This document shows positions 9,372 to 16,784 of a stretch of DNA of 39,470 nt, in pieces. A program made the position numbers and the translations under genes. Source of the stretch: Prevotellaceae bacterium UBA4372. GTDB lineage: Bacteria; Bacteroidota; Bacteroidia; Bacteroidales; Bacteroidaceae. The stretch lies in contig DGSC01000050.1 in assembly GCA_002391275.1 (NCBI GenBank), forward strand, positions 1 through 39,470. The letters are read 5' to 3'. Below the pieces are notes generated by a model. It had not been told where the DNA came from. It searched no databases and worked only from the letters and a program-made list of their open reading frames with translations. How positions within the stretch are numbered: the stretch's first letter is position 1; every line of letters begins with the position of its first letter.

Positions 9372-9376
9372 CAACT

Positions 9377-10777
9377 ATGCAATTTGAAGAGTTAGATCTC
9401 AACTACGATATCCTCGACGCCCTCGACGACATGCACTTCGTCGATTGTACACCTATCCAGGAACAAGCAATTCCTCCGCTTCTTGAGGGCCGCGATCTGA
9501 TAGGAATAGCACAAACGGGAACAGGCAAGACTGCGGCTTATCTGCTACCTGTACTCTCATTGCTGCGCGACGGCTCATTCCCACAAGATGCCATCAACTG
9601 TATAATAATGGCTCCCACGCGAGAGCTGGCCCAACAAATAGACCAAGCCTTGCAAGGCTTTTCCTATTACCTTGACGGCATATCAAGCGTCAGCGTCTAT
9701 GGAGGCAACGACGGCATACGATACGAACAGGAGAAAAGAGCCCTCAGCATGGGAGCCGACATCGTCATCGCCACCCCTGGACGACTGATCAGCCACCTAT
9801 CCTTAGGCAATGTAGATTTCTCGAAAGTCAGTTTCTTCATCCTTGATGAGGCCGACCGCATGCTTGACATGGGTTTCTCGGATGATATCATGCAGATTGT
9901 GAAACAACTGCCACAAAAGCGTCAGACTATCATGTTCTCGGCCACAATGCCCGATAATATTGTTGCTTTAGCCAAGAGCATCCTCACCGACCCCGTAGAA
10001 GTAAAGATTGCCCTGAACAAGCCTGCCGAGGGTATAAGCCAGAGTGCCTACGTGTGCTATGAGGCACAAAAGCTTCCAATCATAGAGCACATATTCAAAC
10101 AGCGTTCGCCTGAAAAGGTAATCATTTTCGTCGGGAAGAAAATTCATACGAAGGATGTTGCCATCACACTCAAGCGCAAAGGCTACAATGCCGAAGCCAT
10201 GCATTCCGACTTGCTGCAACAACAACGAGACGACGTGATGTATCGCTTCAAAAGCGGACAGATCAATATTCTTGTTGCCACGGATATTGTGGCGAGGGGA
10301 ATAGACATCGATGACATTCAATTAGTCATAAACTTCGACGTTCCTCACGATGAAGAAGACTACGTTCACCGCATTGGTCGTACTGCACGTGCAGGCAAAG
10401 ACGGACGTGCGATAACGCTCATCAGCGAAAAGGATCAGCCCCTGTTCAAGAATATCGAACGCTTTCTCGAAAAGGCAGTCGATAAAGAACCTGTCCCCTC
10501 TGAGCTGGGCGAGGCTCCAGCCTACACAGGACATAGCCGGGACGTAAGACCACACAAAGGGCCTCGCAAGAGCAAACGAGGTCGCGGCCGCTCTGGTGGC
10601 AACAAAAGGAACGGTGAAAAGAGGACGGAATCAACATCATCTGCTCTTCCCAACTCAAAGACCGAGGCAAAAGGAACAAAGGATGAGCCAGCAGGCAACA
10701 GCCATAAGAAGCGAAACCGCCAACGCCGCAGGAATCATAATAGAGCTGACGGCGACAAAAACCCAGAAGCTAAATAA
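9377..10777 (+). CDS. DEAD-box RNA helicase with basic C-terminal tail
   Basis: A cytoplasmic ATP-dependent RNA helicase of the RhlE/CsdA type, acting in ribosome assembly or RNA decay. ATG 9377 lies 5 bases after the previous stop and gives 466 residues starting MQFEELDL, matching the usual N terminus; the longer open frame upstream overlaps the permease and is not used. Motifs: Q motif (FVDCTPIQEQAI), Walker A AQTGTGKT, PTRELA, TPGR, DEAD (VSFFILDEADRML), SAT, and the C-terminal ARGIDI and HRIGRTARAGKDG. After about residue 380 comes a Lys/Arg/Gly-rich tail (GPRKSKRGRGRSGGNKRNG and KKRNRQRRRNHN), probably a disordered RNA-binding extension. It is the fourth gene in the lon string. Confidence 0.95.
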   Translation: MQFEELDLNYDILDALDDMHFVDCTPIQEQAIPPLLEGRDLIGIAQTGTGKTAAYLLPVLSLLRDGSFPQDAINCIIMAPTRELAQQIDQALQGFSYYLDGISSVSVYGGNDGIRYEQEKRALSMGADIVIATPGRLISHLSLGNVDFSKVSFFILDEADRMLDMGFSDDIMQIVKQLPQKRQTIMFSATMPDNIVALAKSILTDPVEVKIALNKPAEGISQSAYVCYEAQKLPIIEHIFKQRSPEKVIIFVGKKIHTKDVAITLKRKGYNAEAMHSDLLQQQRDDVMYRFKSGQINILVATDIVARGIDIDDIQLVINFDVPHDEEDYVHRIGRTARAGKDGRAITLISEKDQPLFKNIERFLEKAVDKEPVPSELGEAPAYTGHSRDVRPHKGPRKSKRGRGRSGGNKRNGEKRTESTSSALPNSKTEAKGTKDEPAGNSHKKRNRQRRRNHNRADGDKNPEAK

Positions 10778-10808
10778 GTAAACAAGCAATATTTCACAAC
10801 GGACACTC

Positions 10809-12446
10809 ATGAAACATCTACGAACATTATTGCTGGTTGCCGGTAGCGTCTTAAGCATCGCAACCTATGCATGCACGAACCTCATCGTAGGCAAACTGGC
10901 CTCTGCGGACGGTTCAGTAATGTTAACCTACTCAGCCGACGACTATGGTTCCTATGGTTACCTGCATTTCTACCCCGCTGGACATCATGCTCCCGGAACA
11001 ATGCGTGCATTATATGACTACGAGACAAACAACTATCTCGGCGAGATTCCTGAAGCAGAATACACTTACAACGTAATCGGTCAAGTGAATGAGCATCAGC
11101 TAAGCGTAATGGAAACCACGTTCGGTGGACGTGAGGAGCTGTGCGACACTACAGGACTACTGGATTATGGCAGCCTAATGTACCTGACATTGCAACGTGC
11201 ACGAACGGCACGAGAGGCCATTGACGTCTGGACATCTCTCGTAGAAACCTATGGCTATAGGTCGGAAGGTGAAAGCATAACCCTTGCCGACCCTAACGAG
11301 GTGTGGATTTTAGAAATTATCGGTAAGGGCCCAGGCCGCAAGGGTGCTGTATGGGTTGCACGTCGTTTACCCGACGACTGCATAACCGGCCATGCCAATC
11401 AAGCACGTATCACAACGTTCCCGCTCAAGGACAAGAAGAATTGCCTCTACTCTAAAGATGTCATCTCTTTCGCTCGTGAGAAAGGCTATTTTAAAGGAAA
11501 GGACAAAGACTTCTCCTTCCGCGATGCCTATGCCCCTAACGACTTCAGCGCCCGCCGCATCTGTGAAGCTCGCGTGTGGTCTTTCTTCAACCGTTGTGCC
11601 AGCGGCATGGACCGCTATCTACCTTATGTCATGGGCATCGAGGACAATGTCGAGGAGATGCCTTGGTGCATCCGTCCCGACAAACCTGTGAGCCTGAATC
11701 AGCTGAAACAGGCAATGCGCGACCATTTCGAAGGCACGCCCATGCAGATGACTGACGACTTAGGAGCCGGCCCATACGAAGCCCCCTACCGCCCCACCCC
11801 TCTCTATTTTGAGGTCGATGGCAAGCGATATTTCAACGAGCGTCCTATCTCCACTCAGCAGACGGCTGTAACCTACCTCGCACAACTCAGGTCATGGTTG
11901 CCCAACCATATTGGCGGTGTGCTCTGGGTCGGGTTCGACGATGCCAATATGGTTGCCTACGCACCCGTGTACTGCTGTTCAACCATTTGCCCCGAACCAT
12001 ATGCCGAGAAGACAGCAGACCCATTCACATTCTCTACCAAGAGTGCGTATTGGGTGGCTAACGCGCTTTCTAATTTCGTTTATCCTCGCTACAGTCAGCT
12101 CTTTGGCGAACTCGAAGCAGCGCGCAATCAGCTCGATAATGAGTTTGAGGCCTTGCAGGCAAAAGTCGACGCCGAGGCAGGAAGTATGGAGAAAGCAGAA
12201 GCTGTAAGGCATCTCACTGCTTATGGCGTAAGGGCATCGGGGTTGATGATAGATCGCTGGAAGGCTCTTTTTGAGCGAATCATCGTTAAATACAACGATA
12301 TGACCGAGAAGCCTGAACGTGACGGCCAATATATTAAAACTCCCGGAGGCGACCATGTGCCCGTGATACGCAGCGGATATCCTGAGCGCTACCGGAAAGC
12401 TATCATAAACACTACTGGCGACCGCTACCTAACGCCTTCGAAATAA
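10809..12446 (+). CDS. Exported C69 family dipeptidase
   Basis: A peptidase of family C69 (Ntn-hydrolase fold, PepD/acyl-coA:6-APA-like group), cleaving dipeptides or small peptides. A signal-like N terminus of 21 residues ends ...TYA, and C22 in ACTNLIVGK is both the first mature residue and the expected catalytic nucleophile, exposed by processing. Other family features are SADGSVMLTYSADDYGSYG (about 32-50), NEHQLSVMETTFGGREEL and the glycine-rich GEGS-like ESITLADPNEVWILEIIGKGPGRKGAVWVARRLPDD. The 545-residue length is typical of the Bacteroidetes exported members. It follows the helicase by 31 bases and abuts the next gene with no spacer. Localisation (periplasm or outside) is inferred from the leader. 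Confidence 0.92.
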   Translation: MKHLRTLLLVAGSVLSIATYACTNLIVGKLASADGSVMLTYSADDYGSYGYLHFYPAGHHAPGTMRALYDYETNNYLGEIPEAEYTYNVIGQVNEHQLSVMETTFGGREELCDTTGLLDYGSLMYLTLQRARTAREAIDVWTSLVETYGYRSEGESITLADPNEVWILEIIGKGPGRKGAVWVARRLPDDCITGHANQARITTFPLKDKKNCLYSKDVISFAREKGYFKGKDKDFSFRDAYAPNDFSARRICEARVWSFFNRCASGMDRYLPYVMGIEDNVEEMPWCIRPDKPVSLNQLKQAMRDHFEGTPMQMTDDLGAGPYEAPYRPTPLYFEVDGKRYFNERPISTQQTAVTYLAQLRSWLPNHIGGVLWVGFDDANMVAYAPVYCCSTICPEPYAEKTADPFTFSTKSAYWVANALSNFVYPRYSQLFGELEAARNQLDNEFEALQAKVDAEAGSMEKAEAVRHLTAYGVRASGLMIDRWKALFERIIVKYNDMTEKPERDGQYIKTPGGDHVPVIRSGYPERYRKAIINTTGDRYLTPSK

Positions 12447-12935
12447 ATGGAACAATCATTCTCTTATCCCGAATCATTGCCTAAAGCTGAGCGCTATGCT
12501 GCTTTCTTAGCCGACTATAGGATGTATATTGAAGGTGAGACAGACCTCATCAGCATCATGGCCAATACGGCGGCAGCTCTAAACGAAGCTTTTGGGTATT
12601 TCTGGGTTGGATTCTACCGGGTTCACGATTCCGAATGGTTGCATCTCGGACCATTCCAGGGACCGGTTGCATGTACACGCATCAAATATGGGCGTGGCGT
12701 ATGCGGCTCATGCTGGGAACGAAACGAAACAATCGTTGTCCCCGACGTGAACAAATTCCCCGGACACATTGCTTGCAGCTCGTCTTCACAATCAGAAATC
12801 GTAGTACCTGTGCATGACAAAGAAGGCAATGTGATGGCCATTCTCGACATCGACAGTACGCAACTCGGCGCTTTCGACCAAGAAGATGCCGACGGACTTC
12901 AAGCCATCATCGCTTCATTGGAGGCTTTGTTATAA
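12447..12935 (+). CDS. msrC: Free methionine-(R)-sulfoxide reductase (GAF domain)
   Basis: A single GAF-domain enzyme of 162 residues that reduces free L-methionine-(R)-sulfoxide using thioredoxin. The three functional cysteines of fRMsr are present: C76 (ACTRI), C86 (GRGVCG) and C110 (GHIACSS), at spacings identical to C84, C94 and C118 of the E. coli enzyme. The flanking motifs SEIVVP and LDIDSTQLGAFDQEDADGL also match. An additional cysteine (C89) sits near C86. The ATG follows directly after the C69 stop codon, so translation is probably coupled. Thioredoxin for its recycling would depend on TrxB, encoded earlier in the window. Confidence 0.93.
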   Translation: MEQSFSYPESLPKAERYAAFLADYRMYIEGETDLISIMANTAAALNEAFGYFWVGFYRVHDSEWLHLGPFQGPVACTRIKYGRGVCGSCWERNETIVVPDVNKFPGHIACSSSSQSEIVVPVHDKEGNVMAILDIDSTQLGAFDQEDADGLQAIIASLEALL

Positions 12936-12962
12936 CCCAGCCTAAAGCTGGAACGATAAATC

Positions 12963-13024
12963 AAACGCAGGCTATATCCATTCCGCCCTACAACAGGTTC
13001 GGTTGGATATAGCCTGCGTTTTTC
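12963..13024 (+). terminator. Strong terminator after msrC
   Basis: AAACGCAGGCTATATCCA (12963-12980) pairs with TGGATATAGCCTGCGTTT (13004-13021) around a 23-base loop and is followed by further T residues. It closes the lon-to-msrC gene string. Confidence 0.9.
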
Positions 13025-13064
13025 TATCTATCCGAGGCCAGAATACATATCTGAAGATAAAAGA

Positions 13065-13107
13065 AATCCGGGCTGATTCTCTTTCGAGAGTCTGCCCGGA
13101 TTATTTT
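13065..13107. terminator. Bidirectional hairpin terminator with UUCG-type loop
   Basis: AATCCGGGC (13065-13073) pairs with GCCCGGATT (13094-13102). Inside it, CTCT-TTCG-AGAG (13079-13090) forms a second stem capped by a TTCG tetraloop. T residues follow on the plus strand (TTATTTTT) and on the minus strand (TTTCTTTT). It could stop read-through from nadE, 500 bases away, as well as from the plus strand. Confidence 0.75.
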
Positions 13108-13341
13108 TACAACAATCTATAACGGCGTCAGAGCGTTTGAGCTGTGGGATAACTACCGGTGGCTTAACTTTCTTGTTCGCAGCGTCTGTTGTTTTACAAG
13201 TTTCTTCGGACGCTTTCGGACGACGCCCCAGTAGAAGTATGAAATCAGCACACGAGGCAGAGGTCATCACGTCGGGTTCCTTAAGCCGTTTCGACTGGTT
13301 GAAAAGCGCAATACGTACGGTTGCGATGATTATTCCATGAC

Positions 13342-13401
13342 CATGGAATGATTGTTCAATGGTCATGGAATGATTGTTCCAAGGTCATGGAATAATCAAT
13401 G
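13342..13401. repeat. Second 22-bp tandem repeat array
   Basis: Two full 22-base units (13342-13363 and 13364-13385), each starting CATGGAATGATTGTTC and ending in GGT, are followed by a partial unit CATGGAATAATCAATG (13386-13401). A diverged relative, ATGATTATTCCATGAC, lies just upstream (about 13325-13341). Read on the minus strand the units contain GAACAAT, as do several units of the array at 30849-30966. The CCATGACCATGG junction makes a palindrome. Confidence 0.85.
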
Positions 13402-13622
13402 CGGCTGGGCGCGTTTTGCAACTGTCTTGCTTATGATGAGTGAATCGGCCTTTTGGACAGCGCTCTCTGAACTATCTTTCGGCGGCAGTCTGCCAATAAG
13501 CGTTTATATCACAAACGAGCTCAAAGTGACATTCTTCAAGATCCTCAATGCAGTACGCCAATGCACGCGAATATCTTTGCCGACAGACTTTTAAGCCCAT
13601 GGATTAGCAACGTGGGGGTTGC

Positions 13623-15557
13623 TTATAAGGACTCGCACTCGGCCAACCAGATATCGCGTGAAGCATCGCTGGGCATACGCCAGTCACCTCTGGGCGAAAG
13701 ACTGACAGAGCCGACCTTCGGTCCATCGGGCATACAAGAGCGTTTGAACTGCTGCCCGAAGAAACGGCGATAGAAGGTTGTCAGCCAGTGCTTCAGCTGC
13801 TGAAGAGTATACTTGTCGCCAAAGGCCTTGTTGGCCAGGAAGAATATCTTTTCCGGACGGAATCCCCAACGCATAGCATAGTAAAGGAAGAAATCGTGAA
13901 GCTCGTAAGGACCGACCAAATCTTCCGTCTTCTGAGCGATGTCCCCATCTTGTCCTGTTGGCAACAGCTCCGGACTAATAGGCGTATTCACTATATCGAT
14001 GAGAATATCCGAGGCCGTGTCCGTGTGATGGGTAGCCACCCAATAGACTAATTGTTTCACCAAGGTCTTAGGAACGCCCGAATTGACTGCATACATCGAC
14101 ATGTGGTCTCCATTATAAGTACACCACCCCAAAGCCAACTCAGACAGGTCGCCTGTTCCGATCACCAATCCTTGCATCTTGTTGGCTAAGTCCATGAGTA
14201 TTTGAGTTCGCTCACGTGCCTGGGCATTTTCATAGGTTACATCATGATTTTCCGGGTCGTGATCTATGTCGCGGAAGTGCTGCAGGACGGCTTCTTTGAT
14301 GCTGATTTCCTGGATAGTGATTCCGAGCGCATGCATTAAATCTACGGCATTGTTATAAGTTCGGTCTGAAGTGCCGAATCCAGGCATCGTCACTCCTACG
14401 ATGCCATGACGGTCAAGGCCAAGAAGGTCGAAGGCCGTGACTGCAACTAACAAAGCGAGTGTGGAGTCGAGTCCTCCGGATATTCCGATGACAGCGGTTT
14501 GTGCCTTCGTATGAATCAGTCGTTTCGCCAATCCCTCTGTCTGAATGGAGAATATCTCCTCGCAACGTGCATCCAAGCCATCGCCTGACGGGACAAAAGG
14601 ATGTGGGTTAATTTGCCGTGAAATATCGAACGAGTGCTGCGTAATCAGCGCCGTATCGATCATATCGAAATCCATGTTACCGAGAGCAGCATGATGAGAA
14701 GCATTGGTGGCGAACGTCGTATTCAAGCGACGCTCTGAGCGCAAACGTTCTACATCTATTTCTGATTCTACTATTTGAGATGTAAGCGAATGAGGCTTCG
14801 ACTGCGACAAGAAGTTGCCATGCTCCACGATATAGCCCTTTCCACTGAATACCAGATCCTGAGTGCTTTCGCCAAAACCGGCTGCCACATAAACATATCC
14901 ACTTATCGTGCGGGCACTCTGCTGCAACAATAATTGATGAAGATAAGGAAGCTTTCCAACCACATCATTATCGGCACTAAGGTTAAAGATAACCTCGGCT
15001 CCTGCCATTGCCTGATAGCTGGAGGGAGGAATGGGCGCCCACAAATCCTCACACAGCTCGACGCCGAAGACACATGTAGGCGTACGGAAGAGCTGACGAG
15101 CCGACATCTTCACGAACTGGCCGCAAATCCATACATGAGATTCCTTTACGAGAGCATCGGCACTGGTGAACCAACGCTTTTCGTAGAACTCGCGGTAGTT
15201 AGGGAGATAAGTCTTGGGAACAAGCCCGAGGATCTTGCCTTTTTGCAGCACAGCAGCACAGTTGAACAGCGCACCTTTGTACGGGACAGGCAGGCCAACA
15301 ATGGTAATGATGTCGAGCGAACGGGAAAAGTTCAACAAATGAATAAGAGCCATCTCTGCCTGGTCTAAAAGCAGTTGCTGCCCAAACAAGTCGGCACAAG
15401 TATATCCAGTGAGCGAAAGTTCGGGCATACAAATAACTTCTATGCCACGCCCCTCGGCCTGAATGACTAAATTCTCTATCGACTGAACATTAAACTTAGG
15501 GTCGGCCACACGTACCTCCGGTATGCCTGCGGCCATCTTTACGAATCCGTAGTTCAT
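13623..15557 (-). CDS. nadE: Glutamine-dependent NAD+ synthetase
   Basis: Makes NAD from nicotinic acid adenine dinucleotide, using ammonia from glutamine. The N-terminal nitrilase-type glutaminase carries E46 (MPELSLTGY), the Lys in GLVPKTYLPNYREFYEKRWF and the nucleophile Cys in GVELCEDLW. The C-terminal synthetase has the P-loop GISGGLDSTLALLV and YTCADLF-like and NPISPELLPTGQDG-type motifs. I start it at ATG 15557 (644 residues, MNYGFVKMAAG); an in-frame ATG 22 codons upstream lies upstream of the likely -7 box at 15582-15591 and should not be transcribed. The gene is single, convergent with msrC and divergent from rubrerythrin. Confidence 0.95.
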   Translation of the reverse strand: MNYGFVKMAAGIPEVRVADPKFNVQSIENLVIQAEGRGIEVICMPELSLTGYTCADLFGQQLLLDQAEMALIHLLNFSRSLDIITIVGLPVPYKGALFNCAAVLQKGKILGLVPKTYLPNYREFYEKRWFTSADALVKESHVWICGQFVKMSARQLFRTPTCVFGVELCEDLWAPIPPSSYQAMAGAEVIFNLSADNDVVGKLPYLHQLLLQQSARTISGYVYVAAGFGESTQDLVFSGKGYIVEHGNFLSQSKPHSLTSQIVESEIDVERLRSERRLNTTFATNASHHAALGNMDFDMIDTALITQHSFDISRQINPHPFVPSGDGLDARCEEIFSIQTEGLAKRLIHTKAQTAVIGISGGLDSTLALLVAVTAFDLLGLDRHGIVGVTMPGFGTSDRTYNNAVDLMHALGITIQEISIKEAVLQHFRDIDHDPENHDVTYENAQARERTQILMDLANKMQGLVIGTGDLSELALGWCTYNGDHMSMYAVNSGVPKTLVKQLVYWVATHHTDTASDILIDIVNTPISPELLPTGQDGDIAQKTEDLVGPYELHDFFLYYAMRWGFRPEKIFFLANKAFGDKYTLQQLKHWLTTFYRRFFGQQFKRSCMPDGPKVGSVSLSPRGDWRMPSDASRDIWLAECESL

Positions 15558-15581
15558 ATTATTCTTTTGAAATCCTTCGCC

Positions 15582-15591
15582 GACAAAGGTA
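15582..15591 (-). promoter_or_regulatory. -7 box for nadE; decides the start codon
   Basis: Read on the minus strand, TACCTTTGTC lies 25 bases before ATG 15557, giving an expected leader of about 20 bases. No TTG box is visible at the expected distance. The placement excludes the upstream in-frame ATG at 15623. Confidence 0.65.
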
Positions 15592-15641
15592 GTAAGAAAA
15601 GACGAGATGAATGTGTTTTTCATAAAAAATGTGCAAAAAGT

Positions 15642-15672
15642 TTGAGGACATTCAAAAAATACTCTAACTTTG
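15642..15672 (+). promoter_or_regulatory. Promoter for the rubrerythrin operon
   Basis: TTG at 15642-15644, a 20-base gap, then TAACTTTG at 15665-15672. Transcription would start near 15678, leaving a leader of about 60 bases before ATG 15740. The nadE promoter faces away about 50 bases to the left, so both share a short regulatory region. Confidence 0.7.
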
Positions 15673-15739
15673 TAGGCAGATAGACTGAGAGTGCAGTATA
15701 TCTTATTGAAATCATATTCATTAAAAACAATCTAAACCG

Positions 15740-16291
15740 ATGACAAAGAAATTCGTATGCACGGTTTGCGGCTACATTTTTGAAGGCCCCGAACCCCCTG
15801 AACGTTGCCCCCAATGCAAAGTGCCGGCAAGTAAGTTCAAAGAGCTCAAGGAAGAAGAAGAGCTTGTGTTCGTGACTGAACACGAAGTAGGCGTAGCCAA
15901 AGGGGTCGATCCAGAAATATTGGAAGGCCTGCGTTCACATTTCCAAGGTGAATGTTCCGAGGTTGGCATGTACTTGGCGATGGGCCGTCAAGCTGACCGC
16001 GAAGGCTACCCTGAAATCGCAGAAGCATTCCGTCGTTATGCCTTCGAAGAGGCCGACCATGCAAGTCGTATAGCAGAACTGCTCGGCGAATGTGTATGGG
16101 ATACCAAGACCAACCTCAAGAAACGCATGGAGGCTGAAGCTGGTGCTTGCACAGGAAAGATGGATATCGCCAAGAAAGCCAAGGCACTCAACCTCGACGC
16201 TATTCATGACACTGTTCATGAAATGGCAAAGGACGAAGCACGCCACGGAAAAGGCTTTGAAGGACTGTACAAGAGATACTTCTCTGAATAA
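15740..16291 (+). CDS. Reverse-type rubrerythrin (peroxide-scavenging diiron protein)
   Basis: A non-haem iron protein that reduces hydrogen peroxide in the cytoplasm of anaerobes. The domain order is inverted relative to classical rubrerythrin: an N-terminal rubredoxin centre (C7, C10, C23, C26 in CTVCGY and RCPQCK) followed by a four-helix ferritin-like diiron domain. Diiron ligands are visible in GECSEVGMYLAMGRQADREGY, AFRRYAFEEADHASR (E-x-x-H) and VHEMAKDEARHGKGF. The 183-residue length fits reverse rubrerythrins, which in clostridia act as NADH-linked peroxidases with a separate reductase. No such reductase is next to it. It is followed after 5 bases by the mutarotase gene. Confidence 0.93.
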   Translation: MTKKFVCTVCGYIFEGPEPPERCPQCKVPASKFKELKEEEELVFVTEHEVGVAKGVDPEILEGLRSHFQGECSEVGMYLAMGRQADREGYPEIAEAFRRYAFEEADHASRIAELLGECVWDTKTNLKKRMEAEAGACTGKMDIAKKAKALNLDAIHDTVHEMAKDEARHGKGFEGLYKRYFSE

Positions 16292-16296
16292 GCACC

Positions 16297-16677
16297 ATGG
16301 CAGAAGGCTACAGAGTAAAGCGCTACACACAAGAAGTAAAGCGTTATTGCCAAACAATCAACCTGAAACAGGATCCCGAACTCATCGCCGAATACCGCCG
16401 GCGACATAGTCAGTCGCAGGTATGGCCAGAGATTCTGAAAGGCATACGAGAAGTAGGCATCCTGGAGATGGAAATCTACATTTCCGGAGCTACGTTGTTC
16501 ATGATCGTAGAGACACCCGTTGACTTTGATTGGGACTCTGCGATGGCTCGTCTGGCCACTTTGCCCCGGCAACAAGAATGGGAGGACTACATGGCTCTTC
16601 TACAACAATGCAGAGAAGGGGCCAGCAGCAACGAAAAGTGGCAGATGATGGAGCGCATGTTCCACCTCTACGAATGA
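16297..16677 (+). CDS. L-rhamnose mutarotase family protein (RhaM-like, DUF718)
   Basis: A 126-residue protein of the RhaM/DUF718 family, dimeric ferredoxin-like enzymes that interconvert anomers of L-rhamnose or L-fucose. Family marks are the DPELIAEYRRRHSQSQVWPEILKGIREVG stretch (about 26-55) with the conserved His of RRRH and the VWPE, then MEIYISGATLFMIVETP and a C-terminal MERMFHLYE. An extra N-terminal 15 residues precede the usual start. It sits 5 bases after rubrerythrin and away from any sugar-catabolic genes, so the true sugar is unknown. Co-transcription with an oxidative-stress gene is unexplained. Confidence 0.85.
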   Translation: MAEGYRVKRYTQEVKRYCQTINLKQDPELIAEYRRRHSQSQVWPEILKGIREVGILEMEIYISGATLFMIVETPVDFDWDSAMARLATLPRQQEWEDYMALLQQCREGASSNEKWQMMERMFHLYE

Positions 16678-16720
16678 TTTCACTGCTTGATTTTTTGGTA
16701 ACTTAGCCGACAAAAACAAA

Positions 16721-16752
16721 AAAGCGCGCATACCGATTGGCATGCGCGCTTT
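16721..16752. terminator. Bidirectional terminator between rhaM-like gene and glgP
   Basis: AAAGCGCGCAT (16721-16731) pairs with ATGCGCGCTTT (16742-16752), with a possible extra CC/GG pair in the loop. On the minus strand it runs into a long U-rich tract (TTTTTTGTTTTTG), making it a strong terminator for glgP. On the plus strand the tail is TTTACTATTT. Confidence 0.85.
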
Positions 16753-16784
16753 ACTATTTAATAACAACGAGTCAAGTTGATGTC

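Larger units (their letters stand above)
13025..13622. other. Gene-free block between convergent genes; possible dispersed repeat element
   Basis: About 600 bases with no convincing gene. It holds a hairpin at 13065-13102, a 22-bp repeat array at 13342-13401, and short open frames on both strands (the largest is 112 codons on the minus strand, 13028-13366) without ribosome-binding sites or recognised domains. The minus-strand frame runs through the 22-bp repeats and the hairpin, which argues against it being a real gene. The arrangement of a terminal hairpin, a body and tandem repeats is like a non-autonomous intergenic element, but I see no clear terminal inverted repeats or target duplication. 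Confidence 0.5.

Noticed and set aside
9167..9376. Upstream extension of the DEAD-box helicase frame by 70 codons
   Set aside because: It overlaps the permease gene and does not match helicase sequence; the ATG at 9377 gives the normal N terminus.
13028..13366. 112-codon open frame on the minus strand between msrC and nadE
   Set aside because: It runs through a terminator hairpin and a 22-bp tandem repeat, has no ribosome-binding site or promoter and no recognised domain; treated as part of a possible repeat element.
13352..13594. 80-codon open frame on the plus strand in the same block
   Set aside because: It starts within the 22-bp repeats and has no supporting signals; repeat-derived frames of this kind are usually not translated.
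15558..15623. Upstream in-frame ATG of nadE
   Set aside because: The -7 box TACCTTTG at 15584-15591 lies downstream of this ATG, so it should not be in the mRNA.
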